A stretch of 64,000 nt of DNA from Oxalobacteraceae bacterium UBA6018 (GTDB lineage Bacteria; Pseudomonadota; Gammaproteobacteria; Burkholderiales; Burkholderiaceae_D), in assembly GCA_002428015.1 (NCBI GenBank), contig DIZW01000066.1, positions 1-64,000 of the forward strand, in the 5' to 3' direction. Position numbers and translations under genes: made by a program. Each line of letters opens with the position of its first letter. Within the stretch, counting starts at the first letter, position 1. The notes beneath the pieces are model-generated. The model saw nothing but the letters and a program-made list of their open reading frames with translations, was not told the DNA's origin and did not search any database. Below, piece by piece: positions 36,424 through 45,107 of the stretch.

Positions 36424-37265
36424 TCACATGCCAAGCTCAAAAAGATAGTCGCCGCGGTCCTTCAGCGCCGGCCGGGTAGTCATGTAGGTGTCGAGACCCA
36501 GGCGACGGTTATTCCTCGCGCTGAGGCGTATTGGTTTGATGTCGCTGGCTTTCAGAATCGGCCGAAGGTCGAACTCGACAGGCTTGGTCGAGAACAGTGC
36601 GAGCATGACACTGGACGGTGGCGCAGCAGCGGCGCATAGCGCGCGACAACTTCATCGGGTATGGGGCCACCAACATCTTCGCGGATGACTTCCGTCCTGT
36701 GTTCGATTCCGCCCTCCCCCAGCACCTGCCTGCGCGCGCCGGCCAGCGCGAGCTGCATGGGCAATACTGCGGCATCGCCCCGCTCATCGACGCGCTGCAG
36801 CACGCGATGCTGCTCGCCCGCCTGGAAATGCAGGCTCATGATGCGATTGAAGAAAATATCGAAGAAGGCGCGGCTGCCTTCGAATTTGGTACGGTGAATC
36901 TGATCGGCGATGTCCGACGTGTAGCAGTTGGGCATGACGCCGTTGACGCCGAAGAAGCCCATGAACGCCGGCGTGAGCGTGATTCGCTTTAACTGACCCG
37001 ATGCTAGCGCCATCTGCAAGCCCTGGTCCGAGCGGACACTTTGCTCACCCGTCACCGTCAACGATTCGATGTCGCTGGCTGGGAAGCGCATCGACAAACT
37101 GTTGTGGAAGCGCACATAGTGCGGCCAACCGTCGGCGCGCGCCCGCCCGTTCTGCCTGAACCATAATTCAAGCATACGCATCGCCTGCGCCGGCTCGAAA
37201 CGGTAAGGCTCGTCCAGCAGGCGCTGGATTATGCTAGGGCGAAATGGCCGCTGCGGGGCATGCAT
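36424..37265 (-). pseudogene. tssG: TssG (T6SS baseplate protein), broken by internal deletion and frameshift
   Basis: TssG is part of the type VI secretion baseplate wedge with TssE, TssF and TssK. The N-terminal two thirds are recognisable in one frame: SIIQRLLDEPYRFEPAQAMR, VRFHNSLSMRFPASDIESL, FMGFFGVNGVMPNCY, RAFFDIFFNRIMSL and YAPLLRHRPVS. The conserved C-terminal end appears in another frame at 36424-36606 (VEFDLRPILKASDIKPIRLS, then RLGLDTYMTTRPALKD). The join falls near 36600. Roughly 80-100 residues that normally lie between them are missing. The start overlaps the end of tssF by 37 bases. The product cannot be a normal TssG. Confidence 0.85.
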
Positions 37266-39070
37266 CGGATCAACTCCTTGCCGGTCGATTGCGACACGAT
37301 AGTCAATTGGGTGAACGTGTTCAGGTGCGCGTTGAGGCCGAGGAAATGATCGATAACTTGCGCGAACAAATGGACGCCGCTACCCACGAATGCCGCTTCG
37401 TCGACGGTGAGGCGCACGGCGATGCCATGGGCCCGCGCGCCGCCGTGCTCGTCCTTGAGCCAGGCGCGCGCGGTTTTGTGTGCGATCGCGGTGACGCCGC
37501 CAATCTGGCGCTGCGTGACGTTCGATTGCGGCAGGTTGTGCAGCGCCAGCAGTTCGGTGAACGCTTCGAGGTCGGGATGGGCCATCGCTTGCAGGTTGAG
37601 TGAGAGCATCGCGATCAGGCGCCAATGCGCACCGGCCGCAAATCGATAGGTTGGCGTCGGCTTGCGCAGCAGGCGGATCGGATGATTGTTCGGCCAGCCT
37701 TCCATCCGCAGGTCGCCGCCGGGCGCCCCCATCGGCAGGGCGGTCGGCAGGTCGCGGTTGGTGCAGCTGAGGTCGATGGAGACGCTCGCCGTCTCGACCG
37801 CGAGCGGGTCCAGGTCGATGTCCACGAGCACGATGCGGGTCTCGTAGCCGGGGCTGGTCTGGGCCATGAGCTCGTCGCGGCGGGTGGTGTAGTAGTGGCC
37901 TTTGCGTACCCCGGCCAGCCCGTGGCGCAGCGAATAATAGGGATGGAACTGGGTTACGGTTGTGCCCCTGGGGGTGTCGCGCACGACACGCACGGCGTCA
38001 ACGCTATGGATGTCGTACGCCGCCGCGTGCTGGGCGCAGGCAAGCAGGGCGTAGTCCGTCTTGGTATGGGTGAGGTCGATGGGCGACGCAGGGCGCGGGA
38101 ACAGGTTGATCACGGGCGTGCATGAAAGCAGCAGGTGTTGGCTCGACAGTGGCCCAAGGGCGCGGGCGGCGAGCGAGGACGGTTCCGTACCGCGCACCGC
38201 CAGATGCAGGCCCACGCGCTGACCTTGCGGGGACAGGTGGGAACAAAGCACGGCCATGTCGATGTCGAAGAAATTGAACTTCTCGAGACACGCGAAATAT
38301 TCCGTCAGCAGGCGGAACGCGGGATGCGATGCAGCCCTGACCGGTATGAGTGCCTCGTCCGGGGCGAAGCCAACCGCCGCAACCGGCACCTGCGGCAGGC
38401 GTAGCCACCGGCCGTCTTCCACTTCGACGAAGGCGGCGATGGTGTTCATGAACAGCGTGTCGCGCAGCGCCGCGCGCAGGGATGGGTCGCCATCGATGAA
38501 GACGCGCAGCGTTTGCAGCGCAAGTTCACCCAATGAACGGGTGGCGGACAGCCCTTCGATGACGATATCGACAATTGCGGTCGTTCCGGCCGGCGTAACC
38601 ATGCCCGGTGGCGCGCTGTTGGGCGACGCGAACCGGACGCTGGCAAGGCGCACCGGCGCCACAGTGACGGGATAGGCGGTGCGAAACTGGCAGACGACGC
38701 CGTCCTGGGCCGCAGCGTTGAGGCGCGTGCCGCGCGGGACCACCGTCACTTCATTGACGGTTTTTGCGCTGGCGCCGCTGTAGTCGATGCGCGCCACCGA
38801 CGTCGACGGGAATGGCTGCACATAGTGCGGATAGTTGATGCCCAGGAGGGCCTCGGTGAACTGGGGATAGTTGTCCTCCAGCTGCTTGAGTATTTTCGCG
38901 CCCAGCATCACCACCGCGGCGACGATACGCTGCACGGCAGGATCGGTGCATTCGCTGTCACCGAGGCCGAGCACGCCCGCGAGTTGGGGGTACTGTTGGT
39001 TGAACTCGTCCACCATGGCAGCTGTGTTGGCGTGTTCGCGCTCATAGTACGGCAGGATGGCATCGATCAT
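37229..39070 (-). CDS. tssF: Type VI secretion baseplate protein TssF
   Basis: A 613-residue baseplate component with the normal length for TssF. The N-terminus ILPYYEREHANTAAMVDEF, then LGDSECTDPAVQRIV and the YPHYVQPFPSTSVARIDY segment, match the family. The middle includes CLEKFNFFDIDMAVL, and the end carries VRLTVDEAAFVGSGVHLFAQ and FLGLNAHLNTFTQL. The reading frame is intact, but without a full TssG or any other T6SS core gene in the window it is unlikely to work. It overlaps tssE by four bases (ATGA) and tssG by 37. Confidence 0.93.
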   Translation of the reverse strand: MIDAILPYYEREHANTAAMVDEFNQQYPQLAGVLGLGDSECTDPAVQRIVAAVVMLGAKILKQLEDNYPQFTEALLGINYPHYVQPFPSTSVARIDYSGASAKTVNEVTVVPRGTRLNAAAQDGVVCQFRTAYPVTVAPVRLASVRFASPNSAPPGMVTPAGTTAIVDIVIEGLSATRSLGELALQTLRVFIDGDPSLRAALRDTLFMNTIAAFVEVEDGRWLRLPQVPVAAVGFAPDEALIPVRAASHPAFRLLTEYFACLEKFNFFDIDMAVLCSHLSPQGQRVGLHLAVRGTEPSSLAARALGPLSSQHLLLSCTPVINLFPRPASPIDLTHTKTDYALLACAQHAAAYDIHSVDAVRVVRDTPRGTTVTQFHPYYSLRHGLAGVRKGHYYTTRRDELMAQTSPGYETRIVLVDIDLDPLAVETASVSIDLSCTNRDLPTALPMGAPGGDLRMEGWPNNHPIRLLRKPTPTYRFAAGAHWRLIAMLSLNLQAMAHPDLEAFTELLALHNLPQSNVTQRQIGGVTAIAHKTARAWLKDEHGGARAHGIAVRLTVDEAAFVGSGVHLFAQVIDHFLGLNAHLNTFTQLTIVSQSTGKELIRCMPRSGHFALA

Positions 39071-39573
39071 GGCCGCAGCTCCGCGTTGCGGCGCACTGAC
39101 GTGGTCTGGCTGACCGAATATTGCAGGGTCGATGGCTGCAGCATGGCGTTGAACTCAATCTGCTCGGTCAACGCATGGCCCTTGAGCGTGGCCTGTATGA
39201 CGAAGTCGAGGCGGTTGGTCGCGCCGGGCCGCATGACCACGCCGGCCCGTACGTTGAACAACCGTGGTTCGAAGCGGTCGATCACTTGCTTCAAATACGC
39301 GCAGATGATGTCGCGGTCCTCACTGCTGCCCAGGCACAACGCGGCGAAGTCCATCAGGCCGAAGTTGAGAATCGAATGGCGGCACGCTTTGTAACGGTCC
39401 AAGGTGCCGGCCGGCAGCGCGACGCGGGTGTTGAACAGGTCCTCGAGGTCGCGCGCGATCGAGGCCTTCAGTTCAGATAGCGTTTGACGACTGCTGTTGC
39501 CGCGCCGCTCGCCTTCTTCGCCGGCGGCCATCAGACGATCCCAAATGCTCGACGCAAGAGAAGGATTTTGCAT
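39067..39573 (-). CDS. tssE: Type VI secretion baseplate protein TssE (gp25-like)
   Basis: A 168-residue homologue of phage T4 gp25, which nucleates the contractile sheath on the baseplate. The region SIWDRLMAAGEE, then LSELKASIARDLEDLFNTRV, and FGLMDFAALCLGSSEDRDII match TssE, followed by IDRFEPRLFNVRAGVV. The final part, FNAMLQPSTLQYSV, is also conserved. The ATG at 39573 follows GGAG by nine bases. It is the first gene of the tssEFG remnant; sheath genes tssBC and hcp, which normally precede tssE, are absent upstream. Confidence 0.92.
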   Translation of the reverse strand: MQNPSLASSIWDRLMAAGEEGERRGNSSRQTLSELKASIARDLEDLFNTRVALPAGTLDRYKACRHSILNFGLMDFAALCLGSSEDRDIICAYLKQVIDRFEPRLFNVRAGVVMRPGATNRLDFVIQATLKGHALTEQIEFNAMLQPSTLQYSVSQTTSVRRNAELRP

Positions 39574-39861
39574 GCACGACTCCAATTATTTGACCGCTAG
39601 CCATTGCGGGCATAAACAATAAAAGCCGAGTATCACTTAACTGCTGGTGGGAAACTTGCGCTAGGACAAAGGGACGACCGCTGCCGTCGCTCGCGATAAA
39701 ACGCCTCACCTGTCCCATGATCTGGCGATGAGACCGGCGACGGCCTGCAACGTCTGCTTACATCCCTTACATTGGCAATCGTCAACGAAATGCGGTCTGC
39801 AGACATTATTGGAGCATGCGGTGCGATGATGCGCCGCCCCCACAGGCCAGGAGAAAAAACC
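39574..39861. other. Intergenic region upstream of tssE
   Basis: These 288 bases separate tssE (minus) from an exported-protein gene (plus). An open frame of 81 codons on the minus strand (39473-39718) overlaps tssE and has no recognisable family. The position is where tssBC/hcp would be expected in an intact T6SS operon, so this may be the scar of a deletion. No promoter was assigned. Confidence 0.35.
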
Positions 39862-40347
39862 ATGAAAACCACTTCTTTGCTGCTCGCAGGTTTATTGTCC
39901 GTGATGGGTGCCAGCGCGTTCGCGCAAGGCAGCCCCGTCAGCGAAGTCAAGGCCGACAACGCCGCGGTCCGTCATGAGACCCGCGAAATCCAGGCCGACC
40001 GCCGCGCGGTCCACCATGACAACGTCGCCATCGCAGTGGAAAAGCGCGACATCGCGCATGACAAGAACGTCGCGACGATCGAACAGCACGACGCGCCGCG
40101 CGCCCAGCACCGCGAAGACGCGCTGATCGCCAAGGGCGACCTGGCCGATGCGCAGAAGGTCGACAAAGTGCGCCACCACGAATTGAACGAGGCAAAAATC
40201 GCGCGCCGCGATGCTAGCCATGACCGTCGCGTCATCGCCATCGAAAAGCGTAAACGTGCACACACCATCGACGCCGTGGCCGACGAACACGCCGAGCGCA
40301 GGACGGCCTTGGCCAAGCGTAACCACGACGCCGCCGAACTCCACTGA
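39862..40347 (+). CDS. Exported, highly charged His/Asp/Arg-rich protein
   Basis: A 161-residue protein with a clear signal peptide (MKTTSLLLAGLLSVMGASAF, cleaved at AFA). The mature part has no hydrophobic stretches and is unusually rich in His, Asp, Arg, Lys and Ala. It contains loose repeats with conserved spacing, such as VRHETREIQADRRAVHHDN, VEKRDIAHDKN and IARRDASHDRR. The pattern suggests one long charged helix in the periplasm, perhaps metal- or acid-related, but no function is known to me. The ATG at 39862 has a good ribosome-binding site (AGGAG). No cysteine is present in the mature part. Confidence 0.75.
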   Translation: MKTTSLLLAGLLSVMGASAFAQGSPVSEVKADNAAVRHETREIQADRRAVHHDNVAIAVEKRDIAHDKNVATIEQHDAPRAQHREDALIAKGDLADAQKVDKVRHHELNEAKIARRDASHDRRVIAIEKRKRAHTIDAVADEHAERRTALAKRNHDAAELH

Positions 40348-40519
40348 TGGTCTTCCCCGGGCGGACAGCGCCGCCGGGGTGAGCGCTAGTGTCATCGCAG
40401 GAATGCGATATGAATGACGAGCCGGCGTCAGCGTGCCTTGCTGGCGCCGGTGGAGAACCATCATTAAGACCTTGGTGCATCGCGCATCCCACGTATTACC
40501 CGTTAGGAGTTACACCGCT

Positions 40520-40756
40520 ATGAAAACCAAACTGCTCTCTCTGTCGCTGATGATCTCGCTCGCATCGGTCGCCGGCGCATCGAACGCTGGCTGCCTCAAA
40601 GGCGCGCTCATTGGTGGCGTCGCCGGGCACGTCGCCCATCACCACGCGCTCGTCGGCGCGGCTGCCGGTTGTGTGATCGGCCACCACATGAGCAAGAAGA
40701 AGGAACATCAGCAGGCTGTTCAGGCTTCGCACGCGCGAACGACCGCGACCAGGTAA
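40520..40756 (+). CDS. Small exported glycine-zipper protein
   Basis: A 78-residue protein with a signal peptide (MKTKLLSLSLMISLASVAGA) and a short mature part. The core is CLKGALIGGVAGHVAHHHAL followed by VGAAAGCVIGHHM, a glycine-zipper-like pair of segments with six histidines and two cysteines. The tail is basic and polar. Similar small proteins are common in betaproteobacteria and are often induced by envelope stress; no function is established. The ribosome-binding site is TAGGAG. It is 172 bases after the charged exported protein. Confidence 0.7.
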   Translation: MKTKLLSLSLMISLASVAGASNAGCLKGALIGGVAGHVAHHHALVGAAAGCVIGHHMSKKKEHQQAVQASHARTTATR

Positions 40757-40879
40757 TTTATTTACCGGCGTCCTTGCCGCTCAGCCTGTGCGGCAAGGCG
40801 AAACGATGGTGAATACGAATCCGAACACGGGACTGACTCATCCGCTTATCGGCTTGCCCAGCCGGCCTCTACGACCAGC

Positions 40880-42133
40880 CTAGTAAAGCGCCGGCGTCGT
40901 CCAGTCGATCCAGGCACGCGCATCGGTGGAGAACTTGCCATCGGTCTTTTGAATGTCGGTGTCCACGCTGGCATCACCAATCAAAAACTTTTGCACGAAG
41001 CGATTGACGTCGCCGAACTGCGACGCCGGCAACTGGCAGTGGTTGTGCCCGCCGACCTGGGAGATGCCCATCGCGTCGGGCACACCGAGTGCTTTCCAGA
41101 CCTCGCGCGCGGCGACCGCGTTGATGTACGCGCTTTGATTGCCTAGCCATTCCATGGACGTGTTTTCGAGCACCAGCAAGGCGCGCGGCGCGATCAGGCC
41201 CATCACGGAATGCTGGTCGAACGGCAGACGCGCGGCGGCGGACCCGAACTGTTTGAAGCTGTCCGTGAACCAGACGTTCTCCTGCACGATCTCGCGCAAG
41301 GTTTGCACGTTCTGCCCCGCCGCTAGCTGAGCGTCGGACACACGCCAGCCGGCCGCGCCGCCCGAGCCCGATTCCTGGGCGATCGTCAGGCGCAGGCGCT
41401 CGTCGAACGCGCCGGCGACGATCGCGCCTTTGCCGTTGCGCGAGCAGCCAGTCACGCCAAGCCGGCTGGGGTCGATGCGCGCGGCCGGCGTGTGCTCGAT
41501 GGCGTCGATCAAACGGCTCACGCCCCATGCCCAGGCCGTCATCGCGCTGGCCGGATGGTCGCTCCCGTAGAGCTCGTAGAACTTGCCCTTGCCGCGAGAG
41601 CCGGCATTGAGCTGCTGGCCGATATCGTTGTTGGGGAAACTGATAAGCGCGATCCCATGTCGCAGCAGTTCTTCGTTATTCAAACTGACGGCGCCCATCC
41701 CGATCAGGGCGGGATAGGGCGCATGGCCGGTTTGCGGCAAGCGGATCTTCACGGCGAAGGACATGGTCTTGCCGTCGTGGTCCACGCTGACGAGCAACTC
41801 GCTGGCCTCGACGCTGGTGCGCACGGATTGCGGCGCTGGCGGCTTGGTTCCGAGCTCGTAGTGCTGGACCTGGGCCGACAACTGCGCTCGACGGCACGCC
41901 CATTCCTGCACTGTCTGCACCCGCTTTCCGTTTGCGAGCAGGAATGGATCGGGCAGCTTCGCGATGGCCGGCAATTCGGCATAGCCAGGCAAGGCCGCTG
42001 CCGCGCACCGGTCGGCCGGCTGGGCCTCGCGGGGTCGCGCATTTTCCACCGCGACCTTGCTGCTCATGTGCCCAGCACACCCCGAAAGGCAAAGCCCAAG
42101 CAGAACGACCCATAGCCGATTTCTCGCGTGCAT
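40880..42133 (-). CDS. Glucuronoyl esterase-like lipoprotein (carbohydrate esterase family 15)
   Basis: CE15 enzymes cleave ester links between glucuronic acid side chains of xylan and lignin or methyl groups. The 417-residue protein is a lipoprotein (lipobox LSGC at residues 16-19). It has the CE15 nucleophile motif GCSRNGKGA at about residue 229, the acid-containing QESGSGGAAGWR, and the catalytic histidine in GGHNHCQLP. Conserved RHGIALISFPNNDIGQQLN and HPASAMTAWAWGVSRLIDAIE are also present. Placement beside pectate lyase genes supports a plant cell wall role. Active-site assignment is by motif. Confidence 0.88.
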   Translation of the reverse strand: MHARNRLWVVLLGLCLSGCAGHMSSKVAVENARPREAQPADRCAAAALPGYAELPAIAKLPDPFLLANGKRVQTVQEWACRRAQLSAQVQHYELGTKPPAPQSVRTSVEASELLVSVDHDGKTMSFAVKIRLPQTGHAPYPALIGMGAVSLNNEELLRHGIALISFPNNDIGQQLNAGSRGKGKFYELYGSDHPASAMTAWAWGVSRLIDAIEHTPAARIDPSRLGVTGCSRNGKGAIVAGAFDERLRLTIAQESGSGGAAGWRVSDAQLAAGQNVQTLREIVQENVWFTDSFKQFGSAAARLPFDQHSVMGLIAPRALLVLENTSMEWLGNQSAYINAVAAREVWKALGVPDAMGISQVGGHNHCQLPASQFGDVNRFVQKFLIGDASVDTDIQKTDGKFSTDARAWIDWTTPALY

Positions 42134-42531
42134 GAACGCCCCATCCCGTTTTTGATTGACCGATCAGCGAATATACCACCGCGCTTCCAACCACATCAGC
42201 TCCCCCTTCGACTGGAAGACGCAGTGGTCGGCACGTTCATGTCGCGTGCGGCATACGGACATTCGATCATCAAATTGATTTTTTATCATCAAGAAATTTC
42301 CCGCGTTCACGAAACCTTGACGCATGTCCTATGCCTCCTTCGCTGTTTCGCTGGCGGCTCATTCTGCCGTGCACGTTGGGCGCGCGTGGCACCAGCGTGT
42401 TAACCAGCAAAACCTGGTGAAGCGGACGAGTTGACGAAAGCCGTAAATATGGCTGACCATCCCTAATCGAAATATCAAGTATTCATAAAAACCATGACTT
42501 CAAAGTCATTCATTTTCGGAGACATCAATTC
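42134..42531. other. Intergenic region between divergent CE15 esterase and pectate lyase genes
   Basis: These 398 bases are AT-rich compared with the coding regions and hold no supported gene. Around 42266-42300 the segment ATCATCAAATTGATTTTTTA followed by TCATCAAG contains repeated ATCATCAA and a loose TTGAT/ATCAA symmetry. This could be a regulator site for the two divergent genes. Promoters were not resolved. Confidence 0.4.
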
Positions 42532-44136
42532 ATGAATTCACCACACATCACATCGGTAGAACGACGTTTATCAGCGTGGAAAAAAGCCGTGCTGGCAGTG
42601 GGCGTGATCGCGCCCTTGCTGTTCACGGCGAGCGCCGCGCAGGCGGCAAATTGCACGTCGCCGGCGCTCGACGGCACTCTGTACAGCGTTGCCAACCTGG
42701 GCTCGGGCAAGGTGCTCGACATCGTCAACGGATCGCTGCAATCGGGCGCCAACGTCCAGCAATGGGGTTACGCCGGCAGCGCCAACCAGCAGTTCTATGT
42801 GCATAACCTCGGCAACGGCTACTGGAGCATCCAGGGCAAGCAAAGCGGCCTGCTGTTCGATGTGCTGAACCAGTCGCTCGACGAGGGTGCGAAGGTGGTC
42901 CAGTGGGCCTCCAACGGCGGCTATAACCAGCAGTGGCAATTGAAGCGCTCGACCACGGGCGCCTACAACGTCGTGGCCCGCCATTCCGGCAAATCCTTGA
43001 CCATCGCCGACAATAACGACGGCTCCCTGGCCTACCAGGCGACCGACAAGGCGACCGGCTATCAACGCTGGTTCTTCAATCCCGTTTCCGGCAGCTGCGG
43101 CCTACCGGACGGCTTCGCGTCGCAATCGGGCCCGGACGGCCTGAGCACGACCACCGGTGGCGGCACCGCGGCGCCGGTGACGGTGACGTCCTGCAGCGCG
43201 CTGGTGAGCGCCTTGCAATCGAGCTCGCCGGCGGTGGTGCAGATCCCCGCCGGAACAACCATCGATTGCCGCACGCCGGACCGCTCGCAAAGCGCCTGCG
43301 CCGTGGCCTGTCCAAGCTATCAGGACCCGGGCAAGACCACCTACCGCATTCCGGTGGGGACGCAGACCTGCGTGTCGCTCGGTTCGGTCGACGAGACGCG
43401 TTACGCGCGCACACGCAACGAAATCAACATCAGCGTGGCGTCGAACAAGACGCTGGTGGGCCTGGACCAGGCTTCCAAGCTGGTGGGGGCGACCGTCAAC
43501 CTGACGAACGCCAAGAACGTCATCGTCCGCAACCTGTCGATCGAGAATGTGAACCCTGGCCTGGTGGAAGCCGGCGACGGTATCACCTTGAGCAATTCGA
43601 GCCATATCTGGATCGACCACGTGCACTTCAGCCTGATCAGCGACGGCCACATCGATATCCAGAACAGCCGCAACGTGACCCTGAGCTGGAATCGCTTTGA
43701 CGGCATCAATCCGGCCGTGTGCGCCAACCAGCACTGGTACACCAACCTGGTGCAGGATTCCCAGGTCACGCTGCACCATAATTTCTGGTACAAGACGGGC
43801 GGGCGCAATCCGAAACTCGATGGCAGCGCGACGCGTGCCCACCTGTACAACAACTACTGGCAGGACATCACCTACTTCGCAATCAACGCCGACCACAGCG
43901 CGCAGGGAAAGATCGAAGCGGACTATTTCGCCAATTCGGCCAAGCCGCACTGGAACGCGGGCACCGGCCTGCTCGACGCGAATGTGGCGTCGAACCGCTA
44001 CACCGGCGTGTCCGCCACGGATGCCTACAAAGACACGGGGGCCACGGTGTTCACCGATATCGTCATGTACCCGTACACGCTCGATAACGTGGACAATCTG
44101 CCGACCCAGGTGCCGAACGGGGCCGGCCCGCGCTGA
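42532..44136 (+). CDS. Secreted pectate lyase (PL1) with N-terminal ricin-type lectin domain
   Basis: A 534-residue extracellular enzyme that cleaves polygalacturonate by beta-elimination. A long signal peptide ends at ASAAQA near residue 38. A ricin-type beta-trefoil (CBM13-like) domain follows at about residues 45-185, with repeated QxW motifs (GSANQQFY, GGYNQQWQ, YQRWFF). After a Gly/Thr linker, the PL1 parallel beta-helix starts near residue 215. It contains the conserved IWIDHVHFS, the substrate-binding region RFDGINPAV, and FWYKTGGRNPKLDGSATRAH with the likely catalytic arginine. No secretion machinery is nearby; the lectin domain probably targets the enzyme to cell wall polysaccharide. 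Confidence 0.93.
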   Translation: MNSPHITSVERRLSAWKKAVLAVGVIAPLLFTASAAQAANCTSPALDGTLYSVANLGSGKVLDIVNGSLQSGANVQQWGYAGSANQQFYVHNLGNGYWSIQGKQSGLLFDVLNQSLDEGAKVVQWASNGGYNQQWQLKRSTTGAYNVVARHSGKSLTIADNNDGSLAYQATDKATGYQRWFFNPVSGSCGLPDGFASQSGPDGLSTTTGGGTAAPVTVTSCSALVSALQSSSPAVVQIPAGTTIDCRTPDRSQSACAVACPSYQDPGKTTYRIPVGTQTCVSLGSVDETRYARTRNEINISVASNKTLVGLDQASKLVGATVNLTNAKNVIVRNLSIENVNPGLVEAGDGITLSNSSHIWIDHVHFSLISDGHIDIQNSRNVTLSWNRFDGINPAVCANQHWYTNLVQDSQVTLHHNFWYKTGGRNPKLDGSATRAHLYNNYWQDITYFAINADHSAQGKIEADYFANSAKPHWNAGTGLLDANVASNRYTGVSATDAYKDTGATVFTDIVMYPYTLDNVDNLPTQVPNGAGPR

Positions 44137-44146
44137 GGCGAAGATC

Positions 44147-44176
44147 CGCCGGCGGCTGCTTCAACCGCCGCCGGCG
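44147..44176. terminator. Strong hairpin between convergent pectate lyase and xthA
   Basis: CGCCGGCGGC (44147-44156) pairs perfectly with GCCGCCGGCG (44167-44176) around a 10-base loop. There is no T-run, so it may slow or end transcription only with Rho or serve to protect 3' ends. Confidence 0.45.
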
Positions 44177-44180
44177 CAGT

Positions 44181-44966
44181 TCAGGCCTTGCTGTCCAACG
44201 CCAGTTCGATCCAGGTGGGCGCGTGGTCGCTCGGTTTCTCGCGCGCGCGCACGTCGCGGTCGACGCCGGCCGCCTTCAGCGCGCCGGACAGCGCGGGACT
44301 GAGCAGCAGGTGGTCGATGCGCAGGCCTGCATCGCGCCCGAAGGCGTTGCGAAAGTAGTCCCAGAACGTATAGATTCGCTCGCCCGGAAACATGGTGCGC
44401 AGCGAATCGGTCCAGCCCTGGGCCACCAACCGGTGGAAAGCGTCGCGCGTCTCCGGGCGGAACAGCGCGTCGTTCACCCAGCGCTCGGGTTTGTAGACGT
44501 CGATATCGGTCGGCATGACATTGAAGTCGCCCGCCAGCACCACCGGCGCCCCGCTGTCGATCAAGCGCGCGGCGTGGGTGATGAGGCGTTCGAACCACTG
44601 CAGTTTGTAATCGAATTTCGGCCCCGGCGCGGGATTGCCGTTGGGCAGATACAGGCAGGCGATCAGCACACCATTGACCACCGCCTCGATATAGCGGCTC
44701 TGCTCGTCGTCGGGGTCGCCCGGCAGGCCGCGCCCCACTTCCAGCGGCAGTTCGCCCCTGGCCAGGATCGCCACCCCATTCCAGCTTTTTTGCCCGTGCC
44801 AGATGGCCTGGTAGCCGGCCTCGTTGATGGCGGCCTCGGGGAACTTCTCCTGCGGCGCCTTCAGCTCTTGCAGGCAGGCCACGTCGGGCTGCTTCTCGCC
44901 CAGCCATTGCAGCAGTGCCGGCAGGCGGCTGGTGATTCCATTGACGTTGAAGGTGGCGATCAGCAT
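44181..44966 (-). CDS. xthA: Exodeoxyribonuclease III
   Basis: Multifunctional DNA repair nuclease: 3'-5' exonuclease and AP endonuclease. The 261-residue enzyme has the EEP fold motifs: ATFNVNGITSRL, CLQELKAPQEKFP with the metal-binding glutamate, AGDFNVMPTDIDVY, the TFWDYF segment, and LRIDHLLLSP with the C-terminal SDHAPTWIEL histidine. The ATG at 44966 follows GGAG. It interrupts an otherwise polysaccharide-related cluster and is the only housekeeping gene there. Confidence 0.95.
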   Translation of the reverse strand: MLIATFNVNGITSRLPALLQWLGEKQPDVACLQELKAPQEKFPEAAINEAGYQAIWHGQKSWNGVAILARGELPLEVGRGLPGDPDDEQSRYIEAVVNGVLIACLYLPNGNPAPGPKFDYKLQWFERLITHAARLIDSGAPVVLAGDFNVMPTDIDVYKPERWVNDALFRPETRDAFHRLVAQGWTDSLRTMFPGERIYTFWDYFRNAFGRDAGLRIDHLLLSPALSGALKAAGVDRDVRAREKPSDHAPTWIELALDSKA

Positions 44967-45035
44967 GGCGGCTCCGGTGGATGAGGTCTCTACGCTATTT
45001 TGACCGCAGACGAGCTTAGCGCGCCGCACGAATGC

Positions 45036-45070
45036 AAAAAGGCCGCGCCCCCCTTGCGGAAGGCGCGGCC
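45036..45070 (-). terminator. Terminator of the TonB-dependent receptor gene
   Basis: On the minus strand GGCCGCGCC (complement of 45062-45070) pairs with GGCGCGGCC (complement of 45041-45049), followed directly by TTTTTG. It lies about 40 bases after the receptor stop codon. Confidence 0.88.
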
Positions 45071-45107
45071 CGGTCAAGGCTGCGGGCGAACCGGGCTGCC
45101 CCCGGCC

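Noticed and set aside
42134..42531. Small genes in the gap before the ricin-lectin pectate lyase
   Set aside because: Frames are short, lack ribosome-binding sites and overlap in several directions.
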